From contig DATNQM010000009.1 of the NCBI GenBank assembly GCA_036704045.1, positions 24,817-88,816 on the forward strand: a DNA stretch of 64,000 bases, read 5' to 3'. The stretch is from Ancylothrix sp036704045. Lineage in GTDB: Bacteria; Cyanobacteriota; Cyanobacteriia; Cyanobacteriales; Oscillatoriaceae. Below are positions 16,847 through 23,727 of this stretch, in pieces. The position numbers and the translations under genes are program-made. Below the pieces are notes generated by a model. The model was not told the DNA's origin. It made no database searches and worked only from the letters and a program-made list of their open reading frames with translations. The stretch's first letter is position 1. Each line of letters starts with the position of its first letter.

Positions 16847-19780
16847 ATGGGACAAGTTACAGAAAACTACTCAGTTAAGCAGAAAATTATCCAAGGAACA
16901 GCAAAAAGGGTGGGCAGTAAAAAGGGTGGGCCTTTGAGACTGCAAAGAAGTTTAAGTTCTTTAGAAGCTTGGGGTTTTGGTTTGAGTGGGTTGCTTTTGT
17001 GGCTGGGGCCGGCACCGGCTGCTCATTCGGCTTTGGGGGCGGCGGCTCTGTATGTGTGGCTGCCTGGAGCAATTGTGGGAATTTTGCTGAATTTGCAAGT
17101 CAGACGTTTGGGGATTCACTGGCCTAATATTGTTGGGGGGACTCCCAATTATGCGGCGCGGTTGCTGAAAAAATATCCGCTTTTGGCGAGTTATGGGGCG
17201 CTAGGTTATTGGTTGGGATGGGTTTCTGTACCGCCGATGAATGCGATTATTTTGTCTGATTTGATTAAAGCTTCTTTGCAGCCTTTGGGTTTTCCTTATC
17301 CAGAAAATTTTTTAAAAATTGTTTTTACGGCTTTGCCTTATATTGTTGCGTTTAGCGGCACTCGTGCGCTGGGAATTTTGCATTTGTGTTTTGTGGTGCC
17401 GGCGATTGGGTTTTTGCTGGCTTTTTGTTTGCAAGGCACCGGCTGGCTGGCTTTTTCTCCGGTTTCTCCGGGGTTTTTTCCCACAAGTTGGCCGGAGTTT
17501 AATTTTGTGGAGTGGGCAAAATGGTTTTTCCTGGCTGTTTATGCGGTTTATGGTTGCGAAACTGCGTCGTCGTTTGTGGCGGATAGCCGCCGGCCTCGTA
17601 ATACTTTAAATACGCTTTCTTTTGCGGCTTGGTTAATTGTGCCGGTTTATGTACTTGGTTCTTGGGTGTTGATGCGTTTGGCGACGGGATCAAATTTAGG
17701 CGAGAATACTTTTTTAAATTTAGTTAATGCTTCTTTGCCTTTTTGGGGAAAATCTGCTTCTTTATTGGTGACGTTTTTGCTGGCGGCTGGTGCTTGGTTG
17801 AGTAGTGCGACGGCGGTTTCTAATTCACCGCGAGTTTTATATCAACTTGGACTTGATGGTTATTTGTCGCCGGTATTTACGGCGGTTTCAGGGCGGGGAG
17901 TTTTTGGCCCGGCTTTAATTTTAGGTTTTGCATTTAGTCTAATTTGTCTTGTCTGGGGCGATGTGTCTCATATTGTTATGGTGACTGGCACCGGCTATTT
18001 AAGCGGTATGATTGCAATTCATTTAGGGTTGTGGTTAAATGGCCGGCACCGTCATGTTCTTTGGCCTCGATTTTCTTTGGCTTTTTTGAGTGTAGAAGTT
18101 GTTGTTTTAGTTGTGGGGGGTTTGGCTTGGGGCTGGCAATATTTGCTGTTGGGGTTGTTTTTGCCAGTGTTTATTTTTGCTGTAAATTTTGCTATTAAGC
18201 GTTCGTCTTTTTCTTGGTTTAAACTGCAAAAATGGACTGATTTTTATCAAGTTCGTTCCTACGGAAAAATTGAAGATTTTGTTTTGGTTCAAGTCGGAAT
18301 TTTACTTTTTTTATTGTGTTCTGCGGTGGCAATTGGTTGGTTTATTCGTGGGCAAATTTATAACATTTCTTGGCAGGTAAGTATAGATTTGTTTGTGTTG
18401 TTAATGATGACTATCGCTTTTTTGGGGGTGGCAATTGCTTGCTGGACAAGTTTGCCCCAAGTGATGTCTATTGCTGAGGCACAACAGGCTTCTGAACATT
18501 TGTTTAAAATTGCTATAGATGCTATTTTGGTGCTAGATGAAAATGGTTTAATTTGTCAAGCTAATCCAGCGGCGGAAGTTTTGTTTAAACGTCCAGTTAA
18601 TCGCTTGGTAGGACGTTTAGTAGGTGACTTTTTACCCGATTTGCCGGCTTTACCTGGTGAGTGGCCAAGCCGTTCTGAACAAACTTTAGATGAGAGTATT
18701 CAAGGATTGTCTATTGAGGTAACAATATCTGATCGTTCTCATCAACTTGGTTGTGAATATGTGGCAATTTTTAGGGATATTTCTGAACGCAAACAGGCTG
18801 AAATCGATTTACGTTCCGCTCTTGACCGGCAGGAAGAATTAACAGAAACTGCTCTGGCTCAAGCTGAACAACTTGCCAATATGCTGACAGAATTACAACA
18901 AACTCAAACCCAGCTTATCCAAACGGAAAAAATGTCTTCTTTAGGACAATTGGTTGCTGGGGTAGCCCACGAAATTAACAATCCTGTTAATTTTATTTAT
19001 GGCAATTTGGATTATGTCAGCAATTATAGCCACGATTTGCTGCATTTAATTAGGTTGTATCAAAAATATTATACTAATCCTAATGCAGAAATTAATAGCT
19101 GTTTAGAAGATATAGATTTGGAGTTCATGATAGAAGATTTACCAAAGATTATTTCTTCTATGAAAATAGGGGCAGAACGAATTTGTCAAATTGTTAGAAC
19201 TTTACGAAATTTTTCGCGGGTTGATGAATCGGCAATGAAGTTAGTTGATTTGCACGAAGGCATTGATAGTACCCTGATAATTTTACAAAGTCGTATTAAG
19301 GCTAAGGCGGATTTTCCGGGAATTCAAGTAATAAAAGAATACGGAAATTTACCGGAAGTGGAATGTTATGCTAGCCAGCTTAATCAAGTTTTTATGAATG
19401 TTCTTAATAATGCTATTGATGCGTTAAAAGAAAAAAGTGATTTTTATCGAACTGGCTATATTCCTGATAATTCTGATAATAATTTCACTCTAACTCCGGC
19501 TCTAATGCCTACAATTTGGATTCAGACAGAGTTAATAAATGAAAATTGGGTACAAATAAGTATCAAAGATAATGGCACCGGCATTAGTGATGGTGCTAAA
19601 GCTAGATTGTTTGACCCATTTTTTACCACGAAACCTGTGGGTCACGGAACGGGATTAGGCTTATCTATTAGCTATCAAATTGTGGCACAAAAGCATGGTG
19701 GTGTATTGAGATGTATTTCTCAACTTGGAGAAGGTTCAGAGTTTCAAATTGAAATTCCTATTAGCCAAAAAGGGATTTAA
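16847..19780 (+). CDS. Amino acid permease-like transporter fused to PAS and histidine kinase
   Basis: Residues 30-455 form an APC-superfamily permease-like domain: about 12 hydrophobic segments, starting LSSLEAWGFGLSGLLLW, with an APC-like NSPRVLYQLGLDGYLSPVF loop. Two more membrane helices follow (about 480-500 and 513-533). Then come a PAS domain (about 545-648, FKIAIDAILVLDENGLICQANPAAE), a coiled coil (about 655-695), and a histidine kinase: phosphoacceptor H708 in GVAHEINNPVNF, N box NNAIDAL, G1 DNGTGIS, F box FDPFFTTK, G2 GTGLGLSIS. All catalytic motifs are intact, so it should autophosphorylate. The layout recalls CbrA of Pseudomonas, which carries a different (SSS) transporter domain. 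No response regulator is adjacent, so the partner is unknown. Confidence 0.88.
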   Translation: MGQVTENYSVKQKIIQGTAKRVGSKKGGPLRLQRSLSSLEAWGFGLSGLLLWLGPAPAAHSALGAAALYVWLPGAIVGILLNLQVRRLGIHWPNIVGGTPNYAARLLKKYPLLASYGALGYWLGWVSVPPMNAIILSDLIKASLQPLGFPYPENFLKIVFTALPYIVAFSGTRALGILHLCFVVPAIGFLLAFCLQGTGWLAFSPVSPGFFPTSWPEFNFVEWAKWFFLAVYAVYGCETASSFVADSRRPRNTLNTLSFAAWLIVPVYVLGSWVLMRLATGSNLGENTFLNLVNASLPFWGKSASLLVTFLLAAGAWLSSATAVSNSPRVLYQLGLDGYLSPVFTAVSGRGVFGPALILGFAFSLICLVWGDVSHIVMVTGTGYLSGMIAIHLGLWLNGRHRHVLWPRFSLAFLSVEVVVLVVGGLAWGWQYLLLGLFLPVFIFAVNFAIKRSSFSWFKLQKWTDFYQVRSYGKIEDFVLVQVGILLFLLCSAVAIGWFIRGQIYNISWQVSIDLFVLLMMTIAFLGVAIACWTSLPQVMSIAEAQQASEHLFKIAIDAILVLDENGLICQANPAAEVLFKRPVNRLVGRLVGDFLPDLPALPGEWPSRSEQTLDESIQGLSIEVTISDRSHQLGCEYVAIFRDISERKQAEIDLRSALDRQEELTETALAQAEQLANMLTELQQTQTQLIQTEKMSSLGQLVAGVAHEINNPVNFIYGNLDYVSNYSHDLLHLIRLYQKYYTNPNAEINSCLEDIDLEFMIEDLPKIISSMKIGAERICQIVRTLRNFSRVDESAMKLVDLHEGIDSTLIILQSRIKAKADFPGIQVIKEYGNLPEVECYASQLNQVFMNVLNNAIDALKEKSDFYRTGYIPDNSDNNFTLTPALMPTIWIQTELINENWVQISIKDNGTGISDGAKARLFDPFFTTKPVGHGTGLGLSISYQIVAQKHGGVLRCISQLGEGSEFQIEIPISQKGI

Positions 19781-19920
19781 GGCTGTCTAAGCAGTTATGA
19801 AAGTATTGCTAAGCTGGGACGGACGAATTTATATTGGCTTATAGTGTGGGTGACAAAATCAGGTAAAATAGATTAAATAGTTTGAAAAAAATCGCGTCTT
19901 AGACAATTTCAAATTCAATA

Positions 19921-19948
19921 AAATCTAAAGTCTAAAATCTAAAATCTT
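19921..19948 (+). repeat. Heptanucleotide tandem repeat abutting the rlmN start codon
   Basis: Four consecutive 7-base units: AAATCTA, AAGTCTA, AAATCTA, AAATCTT, then the ATG of rlmN. This resembles the short tandemly repeated repetitive (STRR) sequences of cyanobacteria. It leaves no room for a purine-rich ribosome binding site. Confidence 0.7.
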
Positions 19949-20977
19949 ATGGTGGCTTTATTAGGTCTTTCTGAAGTGGAATTAAAAGAATGGGTGCAAG
20001 AACAGGGACAGCCTGCCTATCGAGGGCAGCAATTGCACCAGTGGATATATCAAAAAGGAGCTCGCTCTTTAGGAGAGATTACGGTATTTCCTAAGCAATG
20101 GCGGGAAAGTATGGGGGAGGTTGCTGTTGGCCGGTCGAGTATTTATTATCGTTCCCAAGCAGGGGATGAAACGGTAAAGTTTTTGTTAAAGTTGGCGGAT
20201 GGTCAGATTATTGAAGCGGTGGGAATTCCGACAGAAAAACGCTTGACGGTGTGTGTTTCTTCGCAGGTTGGTTGTCCTATGGGTTGTGATTTTTGTGCTA
20301 CGGGCAAGGGGGGTTTTCAAAGGAATTTGGCTGCCCATGAAATTGTGGATCAAGTGTTAACGGTACAGGAAAATTTTGGCCGGCGAGTAAGTAATGTTGT
20401 GTTTATGGGGATGGGAGAACCGCTGCTTAATACTGAGAATTTGTTGGGTTCGTTACGTTCTTTGAATGAAGATGTGGGAATTGGACAGCGAAATATTACA
20501 GTTTCGACGGTGGGAATTCGGAACCGTATTCGGGAGTTGGCAGAACATAAGTTACAAGTTACTTTGGCTGTGAGTTTGCACGCATCTAATCAAGTTTTGC
20601 GGGAAAAATTAATTCCTAGTGCGCTGCGTTATCCTTTGGATGAGTTGATGAAGGAATGCCGGGAATATGTGAAGATTACGGGGCGAAGATTAACTTTTGA
20701 ATATATTTTGTTGGCGGGGGTTAATGATTTGCCTGAACACGCAGAAGAACTTGCTGAACTTATGCGGGGTTTTCAATGTCATGTGAATTTGATTCCTTAT
20801 AATCCAATTAATGAGGTTGATTATCAGCGCCCATCTAAGGACCGTATTTATCAGTTTGTAAAAATTTTGGAAGAGTATAATGTGGCGGTGAGTGTGCGCT
20901 ATTCTCGCGGTTTAGATGCTGATGCGGCGTGCGGACAATTACGGGCTACAAAATCAAAATCTGAATCAAAACCTTAA
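19949..20977 (+). CDS. rlmN: Dual-specificity rRNA/tRNA adenine C2 methyltransferase
   Basis: RlmN is a radical-SAM enzyme that methylates C2 of A2503 in 23S rRNA and of A37 in some tRNAs. The radical-SAM cluster motif is CPMGCDFC (C109, C113, C116). SAM-binding segments VFMGMGEPLLN and ISVSTVG-like ITVSTVGIRNRI follow. The C-terminal catalytic Cys lies in DADAACGQLRA. Residue QVTLAVSLHAS is characteristic. Length 342 aa is typical. It is preceded by heptamer repeats instead of a clear ribosome binding site, and followed by a strong terminator at 21051-21087. Confidence 0.96.
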   Translation: MVALLGLSEVELKEWVQEQGQPAYRGQQLHQWIYQKGARSLGEITVFPKQWRESMGEVAVGRSSIYYRSQAGDETVKFLLKLADGQIIEAVGIPTEKRLTVCVSSQVGCPMGCDFCATGKGGFQRNLAAHEIVDQVLTVQENFGRRVSNVVFMGMGEPLLNTENLLGSLRSLNEDVGIGQRNITVSTVGIRNRIRELAEHKLQVTLAVSLHASNQVLREKLIPSALRYPLDELMKECREYVKITGRRLTFEYILLAGVNDLPEHAEELAELMRGFQCHVNLIPYNPINEVDYQRPSKDRIYQFVKILEEYNVAVSVRYSRGLDADAACGQLRATKSKSESKP

Positions 20978-21050
20978 TTAAATTTTAGGCCGGTTTGAGG
21001 GCTATTTTTTGCTGGCTTTGGCTGGGTTTAAGTACATTTTAATGGTTTTT

Positions 21051-21087
21051 AAGAACCCGGTTCTTTTTTTGATAAGAGACCGGGTTT
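21051..21087 (+). terminator. Terminator of rlmN
   Basis: AACCCGG with CTT extension pairs with AAGAGACCGGGTT and is followed by TTTT. It is 75 bases beyond the stop codon and shares the CCCGGTT/AACCGGG core with other terminators here. Confidence 0.75.
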
Positions 21088-21163
21088 TTGAGATAAAAAA
21101 GTAATCTGAAAAATTCTAGAGATATGATGTTTGGGCGAGGAGAATATAATTCACCATTTGTTT

Positions 21164-21240
21164 TATAGCGGTTTTCAATCATACCCCCCAGGGGGGTTCA
21201 AGGGGGGGCAAGGGGGGTCAGCAGATAGAAAAATGCTATA
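21164..21240 (+). repeat. Small inverted-end repeat, family B, copy 1
   Basis: The element starts TATAGCGGTTTTCAATCATA and ends CAGATAGAAAAATGCTATA. Its ends are imperfect inverted repeats (14 of 17 matching) around a C-run/G-run hairpin core. Copy 2 lies inverted at 29149-29247 with nearly identical ends. It is followed closely by the 3' end of the 57-aa gene. Confidence 0.75.
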
Positions 21241-21256
21241 AAGGGAATGAGTGTTA

Positions 21257-21430
21257 TTAACGAGCGTTGATGCCGGGTGCATAGGCTTCGATGACTTTGC
21301 CGGTGCGGGAACAAGTAATCATTAAATAATCACAGCTAGGGCATTGAGTGCGGGTTAAATGATGTATATTAATATACTCTCGCTCTCCATGAGCGCCGCA
21401 GTTGGGGCAACGAATTTTTTCTGGGTTCAT
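21257..21430 (-). CDS. Small zinc-ribbon protein, 57 aa
   Basis: Short minus-strand gene starting MNPEKIRCPNCG and ending EAYAPGINAR. Two CXXC pairs (CPNC at 8-11 and CPSC at about 31-34) form a typical zinc ribbon, and LTRTQCPSCDYLMITCSRTGKVIEA gives a strongly conserved-looking core (quoted in parts: LTRTQCPSCDYLM and ITCSRTGKVIEAYAPG). I recall near-identical short proteins across cyanobacteria, often mislabelled as replication restart helicase PriA. The real function is unknown; nucleic-acid or metal binding is plausible. It has no operon partner. Confidence 0.8.
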   Translation of the reverse strand: MNPEKIRCPNCGAHGEREYINIHHLTRTQCPSCDYLMITCSRTGKVIEAYAPGINAR

Positions 21431-21883
21431 TTTAAACTCTCTATGTTTTGGTAGGGAAACTCAAAAAAGAAAAATGTAGCCAAATTTACAAGTATTTGCA
21501 CCCTGGAATTGAAGGGCTTAGCTTTAAAGTGATTTTCACAGGACTTTGCAAGAGCAAAGCATTGCTTTAACTTTTTTTAATTATGTCAATATTTTTAATG
21601 ACTGTCAAATAGACAAGCTGGGGATCATGGTTTTAAGGGTGATCTCGGTTGCAAAACTGCTTGATGAGATTTTTTATCAGTACAGAGTTTTCGGAAAATA
21701 CAAAGAAAGAAAAGATTAAATTTTAAATTAATCTTGGGATTCTCAAACAGTTGGGAGGTATGGAAAGTATGGGGATTTATTTTTTCAGTAATTTAGCTTT
21801 TATTTATAAAAATGTAGGCAAAGTTTTGGCCAAAGCTGAGGTTTTAAAAATTTGCAAGCTGTTTACTAAAAATATAGTTAAGA

Positions 21884-22013
21884 CTAAATCTATAAAAAAC
21901 TGCTAAACCCTAAATGCCCCACCCCCTTAAATTCCCCCTTTATATGGGGGTGGGGGGTTTAGGGGGTGGTGAGGCTTCCTTGAACTGTAGTAATAATTAT
22001 GGAAATTGGTATA
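21884..22013 (-). repeat. Small inverted-end repeat, family C, copy 2
   Basis: It shares AAATCTATAAAA.ACTGCTA at the left and GGCTTCCTTGAACT plus TTGGTATA at the right with the reverse complement of copy 1 (13933-14026). The core is a hairpin of C-runs and G-runs (CCCCACCCCC ... GGGGGTGGGGGGTTTAGG). It is longer than copy 1 because of a different core and an insertion near the right end. Confidence 0.65.
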
Positions 22014-22268
22014 AAACTAAATGGGCTAAGGGAGATGGATGAGTTTTAAGAGCAACTTTGGCTATAAAAACTAATTTATCAGCGTCTATCTACTTCGATG
22101 TTCATTTGGGGTTAAAAAAATAACTGGTTCAAGGGTGCGAAGGACGGGGTGTAAATGGAATTTAGTATAAGAGGTTAATGGACGGCTAGGGGGTAATATA
22201 GGTTGTCAGGGATATAGTTTTAAGTCTAGATAAATATAAAAACTGGTTAGAGCCGGTGTCACACCTTT

Positions 22269-22339
22269 GTTACACAAATGACATACTACTGACATTTATG
22301 TGGTTTATGTCTCTATGGGTATGATAAACAATTGTTTAT
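22269..22339 (+). promoter_or_regulatory. Candidate operator sites upstream of sbtA
   Basis: Two palindromes: TTTGT-TAC-ACAAA at 22269-22281 and the perfect 16-base ATAAACAATTGTTTAT at 22324-22339, the latter ending 63 bases before the sbtA start. sbtA is usually controlled by carbon-limitation regulators of LysR type (NdhR/CcmR, CmpR). I cannot match these sites to their published consensus with certainty. Confidence 0.4.
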
Positions 22340-22402
22340 TTTTGGCAGTAAAAGTTTATACTTCTTTGAGTTCCTCTTCGACAATTTTTAGGAGATTTCG
22401 GC

Positions 22403-23377
22403 ATGGATCTAAGCCTGCTACTGACTAATATTTTAAATCCACCTGTTTTGTTTTTCTTTTTGGGTATGATGGCAGTTTTTGTAAAATCTGACCTAGAAAT
22501 ACCTCAACCTTTGCCGAAACTATTTTCGCTTTATTTGTTGCTGTCGATTGGTTTTAAGGGAGGATATGAGTTAGATAAAAGCGGACTGAATAGTGAAATA
22601 ATTTTGACATTGCTGATAGCAATATTCATGGCTTCTGCTGTGCCGGTCTACAGTTTTTTTATTTTGAAACAAAAACTAGATACCTATAATGCTGCTGCCA
22701 TTGGTGCCACCTATGGTTCTATTAGTGCTGTAACATTTATTACCGCTACTTCTTATTTACAAAAGCTGAGTATTCCCTTTGGGGGCCACATGGTTGCTGC
22801 TTTAGCTTTAATGGAATCGCCGGCGATTATTGTGGGAATTGTTTTGGTTAGAATATTTGCCCAAAAATCTAAAGATAATAATGATTTTTCTTGGCAAGAA
22901 GTGATGAGGGAAGCTTTTTTAAATGGCTCGGTTTTTTTGTTAGTTGGGAGTCTTTTGATTGGTATTCTCACCGGCAGTAAAGGATGGGAATTAATGAAAC
23001 CTTTCACCCAAGACATTTTTTATGGGTTTCTGACGTTCTTTTTATTAGATATGGGGTTAGTGGCAGCACGAAGAATAAAAGAATTGAAAAAAACCGGGTC
23101 ATTTTTAATTGGGTTTTCAATTTTTATGCCCATTTTTAATGCCATAATTGGGATTTTTCTGGCTAAACTGATTGGTATTTCCATTGGTAATGCACTTTTG
23201 TTTGCGGTATTGTGTGCTTCGGCGTCTTATATTGCGGTGCCGGCGGCGATGCGAATGACGGTGCCAGAAGCTAATCCAAGTTTGTATGTTTCAATGGCTT
23301 TAGCATTGACATTTCCCTTCAATATTATTGTGGGAATTCCGTTGTATTTACAAGTAATTAAACTTATGTGGAGCTAA
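22403..23377 (+). CDS. sbtA: Sodium-dependent bicarbonate transporter
   Basis: SbtA imports bicarbonate with Na+ across the plasma membrane for the CO2-concentrating mechanism, usually under carbon limitation. The sequence has about ten hydrophobic helices in an inverted repeat (NPPVLFFFLGMMAVFVKSDL, then KGGYELDKSG in the first half; FNAIIGIFLAKLIG and ASASYIAVPAAMRM in the second). The family-typical ATYGSISAVTF segment is present. Length 324 aa is shorter than the roughly 370 aa of Synechocystis SbtA, mainly in the central cytoplasmic loop. AGGAGA precedes the ATG at good spacing. It is followed after 4 bases by sbtB. Confidence 0.95.
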   Translation: MDLSLLLTNILNPPVLFFFLGMMAVFVKSDLEIPQPLPKLFSLYLLLSIGFKGGYELDKSGLNSEIILTLLIAIFMASAVPVYSFFILKQKLDTYNAAAIGATYGSISAVTFITATSYLQKLSIPFGGHMVAALALMESPAIIVGIVLVRIFAQKSKDNNDFSWQEVMREAFLNGSVFLLVGSLLIGILTGSKGWELMKPFTQDIFYGFLTFFLLDMGLVAARRIKELKKTGSFLIGFSIFMPIFNAIIGIFLAKLIGISIGNALLFAVLCASASYIAVPAAMRMTVPEANPSLYVSMALALTFPFNIIVGIPLYLQVIKLMWS

Positions 23378-23381
23378 AATT

Positions 23382-23675
23382 GTGGAACGAGTTAAAAGAG
23401 TAGAAATTATCACGACTTCTTTAGAACTGGACAAGGTTTTGGATAGTTTAGACAGCTTGAATATTTCGGGCTATTCTGTAATTCGTAATGTCATTGGCAA
23501 AGGAAGTAGAGGTATAGCAGATGATGACATTGAGATGAGTGTTTTGAGTAATGTTTATGTGCTGACAACTTGCCCACCAGAGGATGTACAAACGCTTGTA
23601 GATCGAATTAGACCTATTCTTAAAAAGTTTGGGGGTGTTTGTTTGGTTTCTGATGCTGAATGGATAATTCATTAA
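23382..23675 (+). CDS. sbtB: PII-like regulator of SbtA
   Basis: SbtB is a trimeric PII-like protein that binds cAMP, AMP, ADP and ATP and gates SbtA. The GTG start lies 4 bases after sbtA, so the two are one operon and probably translationally coupled. The ferredoxin-like fold is visible (VKRVEIITTSLELDKVLDSL, SGYSVIRNVIGKGSRG, YVLTTCPPEDVQTLVDRI, LKKFGGVCLVSDAEWI). At 97 aa it ends just after the last strand and lacks the C-terminal redox loop with paired cysteines found in the Synechocystis protein. A strong terminator follows at once. Confidence 0.93.
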   Translation: MERVKRVEIITTSLELDKVLDSLDSLNISGYSVIRNVIGKGSRGIADDDIEMSVLSNVYVLTTCPPEDVQTLVDRIRPILKKFGGVCLVSDAEWIIH

Positions 23676-23691
23676 TTGTTTGGTGGTTTTT

Positions 23692-23725
23692 AAAGCCCGG
23701 TTTGTTAAATAAACCGGGCTTTTTT
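23692..23725. terminator. Bidirectional terminator between sbtB and the glycosyltransferase gene
   Basis: Perfect stem AAAGCCCGGTTT / AAACCGGGCTTT with a seven-base loop and T-runs on both strands, placed between two convergent genes. Confidence 0.88.
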
Positions 23726-23727
23726 GT

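Larger units (their letters stand above)
21431..22402. other. Long intergenic region upstream of sbtA
   Basis: Nearly 1 kb without a recognisable gene. It contains repeat family C copy 2 (21884-22013) and, near sbtA, two palindromes (22269-22281 and 22324-22339). A 48-codon frame at 21760 runs into the repeat and is not credible. The rest shows nothing I can identify. Confidence 0.5.

Noticed and set aside
21760..21906. 48-codon plus-strand frame (MESMGIYFFSN...) after GGGAGG
   Set aside because: The spacing of the purine-rich site to the ATG is too short, the composition is random-like, and the end of the frame runs into repeat family C copy 2.
22140..22152. AAGGACGGGGTG also found near 250
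   Set aside because: A 12-base match only, with no shared flanks, so not enough to call a repeat.
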